Assembly (NCBI GenBank): GCA_965213595.1 | Contig: CBDBZO010000006.1 | Coordinates: 3,534,001-3,598,000, forward strand | Direction of reading: 5' to 3' | Length of the DNA stretch: 64,000 nucleotides | Source: JBCCFC01 sp965213595 | GTDB taxonomy: Bacteria; Chloroflexota; Anaerolineae; Caldilineales; Caldilineaceae | Shown: positions 33,843 through 42,585 of the stretch, in pieces | Numbering within the stretch: the first letter of the stretch is position 1 | Layout: each line of letters begins with the position of its first letter | The notes under the pieces: model-generated | Database searches by the model: none | What the model saw: only the letters and a program-made list of their open reading frames with translations | Told to the model about the DNA's origin: nothing | Made by a program: the position numbers and the translations under genes

Positions 33843-33871
33843 TTGACGAGAAGTATCAACCGGAGTACAAT
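33843..33871 (+). promoter_or_regulatory. Promoter of the toxin-antitoxin operon
   Basis: TTGACG, a 17-bp spacer and TACAAT. The -10 overlaps the palindrome ACAATTGT (33867-33874), a plausible antitoxin operator. Confidence 0.6.
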
Positions 33872-33912
33872 TGTTTTACAAATCTTACAGATTACAGAAA
33901 CGAGGGCAAAGC

Positions 33913-34161
33913 ATGGAAACTTACAGTGCGGAAACAGCACGCATTGAACTGCGCACGGTTCTGGATAAGGCACTGGCTGGCGAAACGACTGTGATCGAGC
34001 GCTACAACAAGCCGATTGCGGTTGTGCTGGGTTATGACCAGTGGTTGAAAAGGGAACTGGAAGCGGCCCGGCGCGAGCCGCGCGTCAGTAGTGAGGAAGT
34101 AAAAGAAATGTTGTTGGCGGCGGGCGTTGACCTGTCGCAGGCCCCACAAGCTGCCGCCTGA
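33913..34161 (+). CDS. Phd/YefM-family antitoxin
   Basis: The 82-aa protein METYSAETARIELRTVLDKA... has the Phd/YefM N-terminal DNA-binding fold: the 'S..EAR..L..VL..A..GE..VI.R..KPIAVVL' pattern is complete (ALAGETTVIERYNKPIAVVLGYDQW). The C-terminal half (RREPRVSSEEVKEMLLAAGVDL) would neutralise the toxin. ATG at 33913 has GAGG about 9 bases upstream. The stop overlaps the toxin ATG by one base (TGATG), giving translational coupling. It probably represses its own promoter. Confidence 0.85.
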   Translation: METYSAETARIELRTVLDKALAGETTVIERYNKPIAVVLGYDQWLKRELEAARREPRVSSEEVKEMLLAAGVDLSQAPQAAA

Positions 34162-34409
34162 TGTGGACGGTTCAATACACCCCCGAAGCGGCCAATTATG
34201 TAAGGGACAATGCGTCTTTGGTGCTGCCACTATACTTCGCTATCATAGAGCTTGGATTCAACGGGCTAGACGGGGTAAAACGGGGCCGCGTAAAGCACTT
34301 CGAGGAGAATATCTACCTCTGGGAAGTGGAGGGCCACCAACTCTTTGTCGAGCAGCTGCAAGAGGAATATCAAACGCTGGTGATTCTGCGTATCTACCCG
34401 CCCAAGTAA
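34161..34409 (+). CDS. RelE/ParE-superfamily toxin
   Basis: The 82-aa protein starts MWTVQYTPEAANYVRDN, has a central GVKRGRVKHFEENIYLWEVEG segment and ends LQEEYQTLVILRIYPPK; the helix-hairpin-sheet layout and 'YTPEA..Y' start are those of ParE/RelE-like or Gp49-like toxins. ParE poisons gyrase and RelE cleaves mRNA on the ribosome; which applies here cannot be told. It directly follows and overlaps the Phd-like antitoxin gene. Confidence 0.78.
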   Translation: MWTVQYTPEAANYVRDNASLVLPLYFAIIELGFNGLDGVKRGRVKHFEENIYLWEVEGHQLFVEQLQEEYQTLVILRIYPPK

Positions 34410-34722
34410 GCCGCCGTGAACGGCTGTGAACGCCACAAGGCAGCGCACCTCCACAATTTCAGCAGTTCACGATTTGAAGCAGAGACGAAATGTCATTCCC
34501 GTGGAGGCGAGAATGACAAAGTTCGACACCTGCGCGTTTTGACCGACGATGCCTGTTGGCGCAGTGCGCTGAAGCACACTGATGCTCGACTCGACCAACC
34601 CACTTCAGCGCGTTTCGCAAACTAGGCAGCGAATTCATTCGGTCGCTAGTTGCCAAGAAACCACTTCGCTCCCGCTCAGGTCAAGCTCACGTCTCAAATA
34701 CTCACGCATCACACATTACCCC
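34410..34722. other. Intergenic region without a recognised gene
   Basis: It contains a small TCATTC...GAATGA hairpin (around 34491-34515) and inverted AGTGCGCTGAAG/CTTCAGCGC segments. No convincing coding region or promoter. Confidence 0.4.
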
Positions 34723-36666
34723 TCACACATACTTCTCCAAAAACGCCGCCATCTTCGTAAAGCTATCCACCCGATTCTTTAGCTTGCTGATCTTGTGCCC
34801 CTCGTCCGCGTAGTGCAGAAATTCGACCGTGCCGCCCGCCGCCTGCAGCTTGTCGACGACCTGCTCGGACTCGTAGAGCGGCACGCGCGGATCGTTGTCC
34901 CCGGCAACCACCATCAAGGGCGCGGCGATGCGCTCGATCTTGTGGATCGGCGAGAGGCGTTCGAGCACGTCGCGGTGCTCCGTCAGGCTGCCGTACTCGC
35001 GCTCGCGGTGGGCACGGCGCCAGGGGCTGGTGCGCTCCAGGAAGGTCACCCAATCCGCAATGCCGACCACGTCGATGCCCGCCGCGAAGAGCTCCGGATA
35101 CTCCGTCATCGCGGCGAGCACCATGAAGCCGCCGTAGGAGCGCCCGTAGATGGCGATGCGGTCGGGGTCGATTTCGGGGCGGGTGTGCAGCCACTGCACG
35201 GCGGCCTGTAAATCGGCGACGCTGTCGCCGCGCTTCTCCACGTCGTCCAGCATCATGTAGTCGCGGCCGTAGCCGGTGCTGCCGCGCACGTTAGGCACGA
35301 GCAGCGCGTAGCCCTGCTGCAGGAAATACTGGAAGCGCACGTCGAAAGTCGGCCGCTGCTGCGAGGCGGGGCCGCCGTGGACGTAGAGGATGCAGGGGAA
35401 GCGCCCGCCCGTTTTGCCAGCCGCCGCTTGGGCCGACGCCGCGAGCGGTAGATAAAGATGCGCGGGTAGTTCGCGCCCGTCGAAGGTGGGGAAGCGGACA
35501 AGGGCGGGCTCGACAAACGAAGCCGGGTCAATACCGGCGCGGTCGCTAAAGGTGAGCTGGCGCATAAAGCCACCCGCGGCGTTGACCATCCAGATGTCGA
35601 CGGGCTGGGTGGGTGTCTCCAGCTCAAAGAGCAGGTAGTCGCCACCGCCGCCAAAGGCCAAGCCGCCGGAGCCGCTGCTGCCGTGGCCGATCACGCCGCG
35701 CGGCAGCTCGGCCAGCATGACGCCCGTTGCCGGGTCGAGCCAGATCAGGTGGCTGTAGCCCTCGACGTTGAGCGTCAGCGCCACGCGGCGACCGTCCGGC
35801 GTGGCGATCAGCGCATCCAGCTCGCCCCGCGCATCGGCGGCAACGTTGTCATCCTCGGCGGCGAGCCGCTGCACCAGATCGTCGGCGCGCACGATTTCGT
35901 CGAGCGCGCCCGTTTCGGGGTCGAGCACGCATTCGGCGCCGGTGTTGCAGGTGCGGTCCGTCAGCAGAAAGATGCCCACGTCCGTCCAGTGAATTGAGCC
36001 GTAGCGCGCGGAGCGGTGGTCGGCGGTGATGTGGTGCTCTGTTCCTCCCCCTGAGCTCGTCTCCAGATCGATGCGGTAGAGCTCGGTCTGCTCGGCGGCG
36101 CGCGAATCCGCCATCAGCACGGAGCGCCCGTCCGGCGACCACGCGGCGACGCTGCGATTGCCCTGGCTTTCGTGCAGCAGTTGGCTTTTCCCCGTCTCCA
36201 CCTCAACCTGATACAGGTCAAAATCGACGTTGTTGCGGGCGTTGCTCGTGTAGAGCACGCGGCGACCGTCGCGGCTCCACGCGCCAAAGCGGTGGATGGC
36301 GTCATCGTTGGTGGTGAGGCGGCGCACGGTGTGGACTTCGTCTGGCGCGCGCCCCTCAAACTCAATCAGATAGAGCTGTTGGCGCTCGTTGCCGCCCACG
36401 TCGCTGACGGCGATGAGCTTGTCCACCACGCCCGCGCCGTGCAGCTCCCAGACTTTGTCCTCGAAGAAGGTGAGCTGGTGCGGCCAGGCAAGCTTGTCGG
36501 GCTGGCTGGCGCTGCCGTCCAGCGCGGTGGGCTCGTCGACCCGCACGCTCCACGCCTGCACGCTGCCGGTGATGTCGCTGAGAAAGGCCAGGCGGCGACC
36601 GTCCGGCGAGAGCACGGGCGAATGGGCGCTGCGGATATTGAGGTAGCGGGAGAAGCTGAGTGTCAA
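34723..36666 (-). CDS. S9-family prolyl oligopeptidase-like serine peptidase
   Basis: The 647-aa protein has an N-terminal WD40-like/TolB propeller (repeats SPDGRRLAFLSD, SRDGRRVLYTSN, SPDGRSVLMADS) and a C-terminal alpha/beta hydrolase. The catalytic triad is Ser510 (GRSYGGFM), Asp592 (GDNDPRV) and His624 (DEGHKIS). It is of the dipeptidyl/acylaminoacyl peptidase type and, lacking a signal peptide, probably cytoplasmic. The start is TTG at 36666, with GGAG seven bases upstream. Part of its 3' end is duplicated at 33645-33717. Confidence 0.93.
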   Translation of the reverse strand: MTLSFSRYLNIRSAHSPVLSPDGRRLAFLSDITGSVQAWSVRVDEPTALDGSASQPDKLAWPHQLTFFEDKVWELHGAGVVDKLIAVSDVGGNERQQLYLIEFEGRAPDEVHTVRRLTTNDDAIHRFGAWSRDGRRVLYTSNARNNVDFDLYQVEVETGKSQLLHESQGNRSVAAWSPDGRSVLMADSRAAEQTELYRIDLETSSGGGTEHHITADHRSARYGSIHWTDVGIFLLTDRTCNTGAECVLDPETGALDEIVRADDLVQRLAAEDDNVAADARGELDALIATPDGRRVALTLNVEGYSHLIWLDPATGVMLAELPRGVIGHGSSGSGGLAFGGGGDYLLFELETPTQPVDIWMVNAAGGFMRQLTFSDRAGIDPASFVEPALVRFPTFDGRELPAHLYLPLAASAQAAAGKTGGRFPCILYVHGGPASQQRPTFDVRFQYFLQQGYALLVPNVRGSTGYGRDYMMLDDVEKRGDSVADLQAAVQWLHTRPEIDPDRIAIYGRSYGGFMVLAAMTEYPELFAAGIDVVGIADWVTFLERTSPWRRAHREREYGSLTEHRDVLERLSPIHKIERIAAPLMVVAGDNDPRVPLYESEQVVDKLQAAGGTVEFLHYADEGHKISKLKNRVDSFTKMAAFLEKYV

Positions 36667-36846
36667 AATGGCTCCAATCTGTAGCGGAACGGGTTGAATG
36701 GTTGCTGGGATTTTAACGCAAAAAGGCCAAGACGCGAAGAAGTGGGGGATGGTATACTTGTTGGCGCTCGGTTTAGACGGTGGGTCGTAAATAGTCAGCC
36801 GGTTTATGTGTGCGCCCGATGGTGGCTAAAGCCCACCAACTTGCTG

Positions 36847-36879
36847 GCGCAAATCCGGTGAACCGGATTTGCGCTTTTT
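36847..36879 (+). terminator. Perfect hairpin followed by T-run
   Basis: GCGCAAATCCGGT-GA-ACCGGATTTGCGC followed by TTTTT on the plus strand. It lies between two minus-strand genes, so the T-run is on the wrong strand for either; it may instead be a palindromic repeat. Confidence 0.4.
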
Positions 36880-36947
36880 AGACCAGCGGCTTTGGCGCTG
36901 GGCGGTCACCACCTGTGCAACCGCCTAATCGCTTGCATCAGCGTGTA

Positions 36948-38471
36948 CTAGACGGTGGGGATGGGGGGAAGCGACTGCTGCCGAGGCCGTATCCCAGGTA
37001 GCGGCACGCCGCTCGAATGTCCGTTTGCGAGGGGAAGCGTGGGCAAACAGATGGAAATCTGCGTGCCGCGCGCCGGCATGCTTTCCACGCTAATGGTTGC
37101 GCCGTGGGCGCGCACGATGCCCAAAATAGCGGAGAGGCCCAGGCCGTGGCTGGCGGGTTTGGTGGTAAAGAAGGGATCAAAAATCTTTTCGAGCAGGTCG
37201 GCGGTCATGCCGCGCCCGTTGTCGCTCACGCTCAGGCAGGCGTAGCGCCCCGCCTGCATCGCCGCGCCCGCCACCGTGCGGCTCACGCCCCCGCCGTTCG
37301 TGGTCACGGTTCCCTCGGCCAAAGTCGTTGCCAACATGCTGCTGGAGATAACTTCGGCTTTGGTGGCGACAACGATGTGACCGGCCTCGCAGTCGATGGA
37401 CTCGGCGGCGTTGAGCACGAGGTTGAGCAGCACCTGCCCCAGCTGGGCACGATCGCCGTGGATGGAGAGCAAATCGGGGGTCAGCTGCCACGTCAGCCGC
37501 GCTTGCGGGCAGACGGACGTTTGCAGCAGATCGCGGCTGTCGACAATCAGCTCGTTTAGGTAAAAGGTACTGAGGTCAAACTGGCTTTTGCCCGCGTAGG
37601 CCAGCAGCTGCCGCGTCAAGTTGGCGGCGCGGCGAGAGGTGTTGGCCAGCTTGGTAAGATGTTCGTGCACCTCCTGGCTGGCGCTTTGGTTGGCGCCGTC
37701 GCCGGTGCTGATTTTGATCTGCGCCATCTCGGCGTGGGTCAGAATGCTGGCGAGCAGGTTGTTGAAATCGTGGGCCACGCCGCCCGCCAGCAGGCCGATG
37801 CTTTCCAGCTTTTGCTGCTGGCGCAGCGCGGCTTCGGCCTGCTGGCGCTCGGCCATCTCGGTCTTGAGCTCTTCGTTGAGCCGCGCCGTCTGCTCGGATC
37901 GCTTTTGCAGCTCCACCACGGAGATACGCATCAGCAGCATCACAATCAAGACGGCGGCGCAGTAGACGACGAGCAGATCGAGCTGCTCCGGGCGGGCAGA
38001 GCCGCCTACGCGCGCCAGGAACCCCAGCTCTTCCCACAGAAAGCCCAGGATCAAGCCAGCCACCGTGGCTGCCGATAAAAACGTCGATGCCCGCGTGCTC
38101 ATGTACATGCTGGAGAGCATGAGGATGACGAAAATGATGGGGATGGAGGGGCTGCGAATGCCGGTTTCCAGAAAGACTGCCGTAAAAATTGCGGTGAACG
38201 AGGAGGCAACCATCAGCGAGATGGCGATTTGGTAGCGGCGGCGATGAACTAGAAGAACGCCGTAAAGCAGCACCGCACACATCACAAAGCCGATGAGGAT
38301 GCCAACGGTGGCCTTTGGGTCCAGCAGCAGCAGAATCGAGGAGAGCAGCGGGCTGACGACTGCGCCAAAAATAAAGATGTAGTACAGCGCCTTTTCATCG
38401 TAGCGCGTCTGCGGCTCATCGAAATGGCGCGGCTGCAAGCGGCGCAGCGCGGCTCTCCCCAAGTGGATCAT
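36948..38471 (-). CDS. Membrane sensor histidine kinase
   Basis: The 507-aa protein has six transmembrane helices (about 28-47, 53-73, 78-100, 107-127, 131-150 and 165-183), a coiled coil (VELQKRSEQTARLNEELKTEMAERQQ), an H box VAHDFNNLLASILTHAEMA of the HisKA 'HDFNN' subgroup, an N box LVLNAAES, and G boxes VSDNGRGMTADLLEKIFDPFFTTK and GLGLSAILGIV. It is a full-length kinase lacking a receiver domain. Its ATG overlaps the stop of the upstream ABC-F gene (ATGA), so the two are cotranscribed. Confidence 0.93.
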   Translation of the reverse strand: MIHLGRAALRRLQPRHFDEPQTRYDEKALYYIFIFGAVVSPLLSSILLLLDPKATVGILIGFVMCAVLLYGVLLVHRRRYQIAISLMVASSFTAIFTAVFLETGIRSPSIPIIFVILMLSSMYMSTRASTFLSAATVAGLILGFLWEELGFLARVGGSARPEQLDLLVVYCAAVLIVMLLMRISVVELQKRSEQTARLNEELKTEMAERQQAEAALRQQQKLESIGLLAGGVAHDFNNLLASILTHAEMAQIKISTGDGANQSASQEVHEHLTKLANTSRRAANLTRQLLAYAGKSQFDLSTFYLNELIVDSRDLLQTSVCPQARLTWQLTPDLLSIHGDRAQLGQVLLNLVLNAAESIDCEAGHIVVATKAEVISSSMLATTLAEGTVTTNGGGVSRTVAGAAMQAGRYACLSVSDNGRGMTADLLEKIFDPFFTTKPASHGLGLSAILGIVRAHGATISVESMPARGTQISICLPTLPLANGHSSGVPLPGIRPRQQSLPPIPTV

Positions 38472-40420
38472 GTGCTGTCCTTCAGCTCCTCCAGCGCCAG
38501 CCAGCGCTCCATCGCCTGCTCCAATTCGCGTGCCGCCCGTTCATTCTGGGCGGCCAACGTTTGCAGCCGCGCGTAATCGCTGCCGGCGTTGACCATTTCC
38601 GCCGTCAACGTCTGCTGCTGTGCCTCCAGCGCCTCGATCTCGGCCTCCAGCGCCTCCAGCTCTTGGCGCTGCTTCCACGTGAGACGGGGTGGCTTCGCGG
38701 ACGTCGGGGGAGACGTCATCCGTTTGGCCTTGCTGTCTACACGGGTGGGGCCGCTGCCGTTGGCGTCGACAGCGCGGCTGCTTGGCTGCGCTGCTTGGGC
38801 CTCCTGCCGCAGGCGAACATAGCTGCTGTAGGGCGTGGGGTAGCGCGCGCCAAGCCGACCCTCTTCCAGCGGCACGAGGTAGTCCACCGTGCGGTCCAGG
38901 AAGTAGCGGTCGTGGCTCACGACGATGAGGCAGCCTTCAAACTGATCCAAGAATTCCTCGAGCACGGTCAGCGTCTGGATGTCGAGGTCGTTGGTGGGCT
39001 CGTCCAGCAGCAGAACGTTGGGGCGATGGATGAGCGTGCGCAGCAGGTAAAGCCGTCGCCGCTCGCCACCGCTGAGGCTGCCTATGCGCCCCCACTGCAT
39101 TGAACGAGAAAAAAGGAACCATTCCAGCATTTTGGCCGCATCAATTAAATCGCCGTCTTTGGTTTGGATGATGGGCGCTTCATTTTGGATAAACTCAATC
39201 AGCCGCTGCGATTCGTCCAGCGCCGCGGCCTGCTGGTCGTAATAGCCCAACTCGACCGTCTCGCCCCATTCCACCGCGCCCCCATCCAGCGCGACCTGGC
39301 CCGCCAGCGCGTTGAGCAGCGTGGATTTGCCCGCGCCATTTGGCCCCATCAGCCCGATGCGATCGCCGGGCGCCAGCGCAAAGTCGACGCCGTCAAGCGC
39401 AACGATCTGCTGCTCGCCCGTGCCGTAGCGTTTGGTCAACCCCTGTGCATCCAGGACAGTTTTGCCCAGCCGCCGCCCGGCCAGCGCCATAGCGACGCGC
39501 TCATCGCCGCTGTCGTGCTGAATTTCCCGCAGCGCCTCAACGCGCTGGCTGCGCGCCTTTTGTTTGGTGCCGCGGGCCGAGGGCGCGCGCCGCAGCCAGG
39601 CCAGCTCCCGCGCCAGCAGCTTGCGCTGCTTCTGCTCCGTGGCCGCCAGCCGCTCGTGTCGCTCGGCCCGCCCTTCGAGATAAGCGCCGTAGTTGCCGCT
39701 GTAGCTCACCAGCTGCCGCCTGTCCAGCTCCACAATCCGGTTGACCACGCGATCCAGGAAGTAGCGATCGTGGGTCACCATCAGCAGCGCGCCCGGCGTG
39801 CTGGCAAGATACTCCTCCAGCCAGGCGACGGTCTCGGCGTCGATGTGGTTGGTCGGCTCGTCCAAAATCAGCAGGTCGGCGCGGTCGATCAGCGCGCGGG
39901 CCAGGGCGACGCGCTTGCGCTGGCCACCGCTCAGCGCGCCAACGGGCCTGTCAAAATCGGTGATGCCGAGACGGGTGAGCACGGCCTTGGCGTTGGCCTC
40001 GGCGGCCCAGCCGTCGAGCGTGGTCATCTCCCCGGTGAGCTGATCAAAGCGCTGCTGCAGAGTCGCAGAGTCTGGGGAACCGGGGGGCGTTTGCTGGAGG
40101 GCCAAGCTGGTCTGCTCGTAGTCGCGCAGCAGCCTCATCTGGGGCGAGTCGCTGCGGAAAATGGTGTCGAGCACGCTGCACGCGTCGTCCAGCGCGGGCT
40201 CCTGCGCCAGATATTCCACGCTCACGTGGCCCCAGCGCGTAACCGTGCCCGCATCGGGCGTTTCCAGCCCCGCGGCAATCCGCAGCAGCGTGGACTTGCC
40301 GCTGCCGTTGACGCCGATCAGCCCGATGCGGTCGCCCTCGTTGATCAGCAGGCTCGCGCCGTCAAAGAGCTGGCGCTCGCTGTACTGCTTGGAAATTTCG
40401 GTGATGGTGAGTAGATTCAT
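38468..40420 (-). CDS. ABC-F family ATP-binding protein
   Basis: The 650-aa soluble protein has two ABC domains: Walker A GVNGSGKSTLLRIAAG and signature LSGGQRKRVALARALI with DEPTNHID; then GPNGAGKSTLLNALAG, LSGGERRRLYLLRTL and DEPTNDLD. The interdomain linker carries the KQRKLLARELAWLRRAPSARGTKQKARSQR segment typical of Uup/EttA-like proteins, and the C-terminus is a coiled coil (QRQELEALEAEIEALEAQQQ), as in Uup. ABC-F proteins act on the ribosome in translation control or antibiotic protection. It has its own promoter and is followed by a coupled histidine kinase gene. Confidence 0.95.
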   Translation of the reverse strand: MNLLTITEISKQYSERQLFDGASLLINEGDRIGLIGVNGSGKSTLLRIAAGLETPDAGTVTRWGHVSVEYLAQEPALDDACSVLDTIFRSDSPQMRLLRDYEQTSLALQQTPPGSPDSATLQQRFDQLTGEMTTLDGWAAEANAKAVLTRLGITDFDRPVGALSGGQRKRVALARALIDRADLLILDEPTNHIDAETVAWLEEYLASTPGALLMVTHDRYFLDRVVNRIVELDRRQLVSYSGNYGAYLEGRAERHERLAATEQKQRKLLARELAWLRRAPSARGTKQKARSQRVEALREIQHDSGDERVAMALAGRRLGKTVLDAQGLTKRYGTGEQQIVALDGVDFALAPGDRIGLMGPNGAGKSTLLNALAGQVALDGGAVEWGETVELGYYDQQAAALDESQRLIEFIQNEAPIIQTKDGDLIDAAKMLEWFLFSRSMQWGRIGSLSGGERRRLYLLRTLIHRPNVLLLDEPTNDLDIQTLTVLEEFLDQFEGCLIVVSHDRYFLDRTVDYLVPLEEGRLGARYPTPYSSYVRLRQEAQAAQPSSRAVDANGSGPTRVDSKAKRMTSPPTSAKPPRLTWKQRQELEALEAEIEALEAQQQTLTAEMVNAGSDYARLQTLAAQNERAARELEQAMERWLALEELKDST

Positions 40421-40428
40421 GGGGCAAA

Positions 40429-40457
40429 ATCATAACATCTTGCTGACAATTCATCAA
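40429..40457 (-). promoter_or_regulatory. Promoter of the ABC-F gene, nearly leaderless
   Basis: On the minus strand TTGATG, a 17-bp spacer and TATGAT, ending 8 bp before the ATG at 40420. The predicted leader is at most a few bases. Confidence 0.5.
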
Positions 40458-40506
40458 CGTTTTGCGCAAACCCCTGTAGCAACGCGACAATCCGCCCCTC
40501 GCCAGC

Positions 40507-40535
40507 TTCACAAAGCAAGCCTCTATGCGTATAAT
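40507..40535 (+). promoter_or_regulatory. Promoter TTCACA-N17-TATAAT
   Basis: A near-consensus plus-strand promoter 285 bp before the SH3b gene at 40820. The MITE-like element lies between, so it has probably lengthened the leader. Confidence 0.55.
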
Positions 40536-40614
40536 TTTGAGCGTGCATAATTTGTAGTCGCTTTTGCCTGTTTGCTCTCGCTGTCCTTTTCACATCCGTT
40601 CATCGGCTCTTCGC

Positions 40615-40779
40615 CCCAACAGGTCAATGGCGTTAAGTTAAGCAAGCTGATGCCCAGACAGAGTCTGGGCACTCAATCCGGAGGCTCTGCCTCCAGAGGG
40701 GAGGCGGAGCCTCCCGCAGCGCATTCCACGCGGAGCGTGGAACAAGAAAGCCCTAACTTAACGCCATTGCCCAACAGGT
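40615..40779. mobile_element. MITE-like element, 145 bp, with target duplications
   Basis: The element spans 40625-40769. Its ends are perfect 16-bp inverted repeats CAATGGCGTTAAGTTA and TAACTTAACGCCATTG. It is flanked by perfect 10-bp direct repeats CCCAACAGGT (40615-40624 and 40770-40779), the mark of transposition. It has no gene. The interior is a row of hairpins with AGA, TCT or GGA loops: TGCCCAGAC-AGA-GTCTGGGCA (40651), GGAGGC-TCT-GCCTCC (40680), GGAGGC-GGA-GCCTCC (40700) and TTCCACGC-GGA-GCGTGGAA (40724). The duplication length would suit an IS4-like transposase, acting in trans. Confidence 0.85.
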
Positions 40780-40819
40780 GGAATCTCATCAATCGATCCT
40801 CTCTACCACAAGGAGCTTT

Positions 40820-41887
40820 ATGTCTTTCCACGCAAACGTTTACGCAGCCGCTCACCCAACCACCCAACCACCCACTCACCAGCGCACCGGGCGCCGGGCC
40901 GCTCTTCGTCGCGTCCTGCCGCTGCTCGTGCTCTGCGCCCTGTTCGCGGCTGCGCTGCCGAGCGCCGTCGCCCGAGCCTACCCCCGCGCCGACTCCGCGG
41001 CGGCAGTAGTGGCCGCCCCCGCGACACAAGCCGCGGCCACCGCCACCATTTTGGTGCCGTCGCTGCGCGTGCGCACCGGGCCGGCCACGGGCTTTCCGAT
41101 TATCGATTCGGCGCTGGCGGGCGAAAGCTACCCAGTGCTGACGCAGGCCGGAAAGTGTGCGTGGCTGCAAATCGAGCAGCCCGACGGCGACGTGCTCTGG
41201 ATTTCGGGGGCGTCGGTCTACGTGCGGCTCTCTGCGCCCTGCGCCGCCGTTCCCGCCTTCCGCGCCGAAGACGAGCCGCCGCGCACCGAAGAGTTTGTGA
41301 GCAGCGGCGCCGAGACCGTCACCATTTTGGTGCCGTCGCTGCGGGTGCGCAGCGGGCCGGGCGTGGGCTTTCCCATTATTGATTCGGCGCTCTTCAACGA
41401 AGAGTACCCGGTGCTGGCAAAGTCCGGCAACTGCCGCTGGCTGCAGGTGCGCCAGCTCGACGGCGATCTGGTCTGGATTTCGGGCGCGAGCATCTACGTT
41501 CGCTACGCGAACGGCTGCGGCGCCATCCCCCCCGCGGGTACAGCGGCCTCGATCGAGGTGGGCAGCAACGAATCGACGGAGGCCGAGCCCGTGCCCGTGA
41601 CCAACGCCAGCGCGCAGCTCGATCAAGCCAACATTTTTGCGCCCACGCTGGGCTGCTACTTCTTTCAAAATCAGTCTTTTGTCCAGGCCACCGTTACGCT
41701 GACGTTGCAGCCGGTAAGCGAAGGCGTGGATTTTCAGGTTGCCGCGGGTGAAGAGGTGCTGTACTGCCTGGAGCCTGGTCGCTACACCTTTACGCTGGAT
41801 GCGCCGCCGCCCTACGGCTCGCTCAACGGCGACTTTGAGGCTATCGAGGGCGAGCGCGCAATTTTCCCAATTCGGACAATCGATTAG
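40820..41887 (+). CDS. Secreted protein with two SH3b domains
   Basis: About 355 residues from ATG at 40820, supported by AAGGAG six bases upstream. It has a long N-region and a signal peptide core (about residues 30-52, VLPLLVLCALFAAALPSAVARA), then two bacterial SH3-like domains in tandem with nearly identical openings: TILVPSLRVRTGPATGFPIID and TILVPSLRVRSGPGVGFPIID. A C-terminal beta domain (QATVTLTLQPVSEGVDFQVAAG) follows. SH3b domains bind cell-wall peptides or act as targeting modules. No catalytic domain is seen. Confidence 0.82.
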   Translation: MSFHANVYAAAHPTTQPPTHQRTGRRAALRRVLPLLVLCALFAAALPSAVARAYPRADSAAAVVAAPATQAAATATILVPSLRVRTGPATGFPIIDSALAGESYPVLTQAGKCAWLQIEQPDGDVLWISGASVYVRLSAPCAAVPAFRAEDEPPRTEEFVSSGAETVTILVPSLRVRSGPGVGFPIIDSALFNEEYPVLAKSGNCRWLQVRQLDGDLVWISGASIYVRYANGCGAIPPAGTAASIEVGSNESTEAEPVPVTNASAQLDQANIFAPTLGCYFFQNQSFVQATVTLTLQPVSEGVDFQVAAGEEVLYCLEPGRYTFTLDAPPPYGSLNGDFEAIEGERAIFPIRTID

Positions 41888-41897
41888 AAAGAATGCA

Positions 41898-41958
41898 GCA
41901 GGCCCTCACCCCCGGCCCCTCTCCCACGGTAGGAGAGGGGCCGGGGGTGAGGGCCTGC
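41898..41958. repeat. Perfect 27-bp stem hairpin (CTCACCCCCGGCCCCTCTCC type)
   Basis: Arms of 27 bp around the loop CACGGTA, 10 bp after the SH3b gene stop. There is no T-run. It belongs to the same family as 16127-16275, 18126-18236 and 57244-57330. Confidence 0.8.
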
Positions 41959-42023
41959 CGTGAACGCTCCTCAACGCTCGCCGCACTTTCTCTTTAATAT
42001 AAAGGCAACATATAGAGGCAACC

Positions 42024-42569
42024 ATGAACACCCAAATCAACGGCGCTGCGCTTGAGCTCATCCAGGGCGACATCACCCGGCAGGCGGTGGACGCCATCGT
42101 CAATGCGGCAAACGAGTCGCTGCTGGGCGGTGGTGGCGTCGACGGGGCGATCCACCGCGCGGCGGGGCCGCAGCTGCTCCAGGCCACGCGCAAGATCGGC
42201 GGCTGCCCCACGGGCGAGGCGCGCATCACGCCGGGCTTTGATTTGCCGGCTCGCTACGTCATCCACACCGTGGGGCCCGTCTACCGAGACGGGTCGAGCG
42301 GTGAGGCGGAGCTGCTGGCCAGTGCGCACCGCAACAGCCTGCGCCTGGCCCGCGAGAACGATCTGCGAACGGTTGCGTTTCCGGCCATCAGCACCGGCGT
42401 CTACGGCTATCCGCTGCGCGAGGCGGCGCAGGTTGCGCTAGGTACGGTAATTGACGAACTGCGCGGATACGACAAAAGTCGGGCGGCGTTCGACCGCGTG
42501 CGGTTTGTGCTCTTTGGTGAAGCGGCGTATGATGCGTTCGCCGATGTCTTAACCATCCTCACCCACTGA
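42024..42569 (+). CDS. Macro domain protein, O-acetyl-ADP-ribose deacetylase-like
   Basis: The 181-aa protein is a single macro domain: IQGDITRQAVDAIVNAANESLLGGGGVDGAIHRAAG, GEARITPGFDLPARYVIHTVGP, and FPAISTGVYGYPLREAAQVAL. These are the ligand loops of MacroD/YmdB-type hydrolases, which remove ADP-ribose from O-acetyl-ADP-ribose or from proteins. An AGAGG precedes the ATG. It is followed 16 bp later by an acidic hypothetical gene. Confidence 0.93.
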   Translation: MNTQINGAALELIQGDITRQAVDAIVNAANESLLGGGGVDGAIHRAAGPQLLQATRKIGGCPTGEARITPGFDLPARYVIHTVGPVYRDGSSGEAELLASAHRNSLRLARENDLRTVAFPAISTGVYGYPLREAAQVALGTVIDELRGYDKSRAAFDRVRFVLFGEAAYDAFADVLTILTH

Positions 42570-42585
42570 GCACAGGAGGTCCCCC

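Noticed and set aside
39164..40414. Long plus-strand open frame opposite the ABC-F gene
   Set aside because: It is the antisense shadow of a high-GC gene with clear ABC motifs; its translation is Arg/Ala/Gln-rich without any family pattern.
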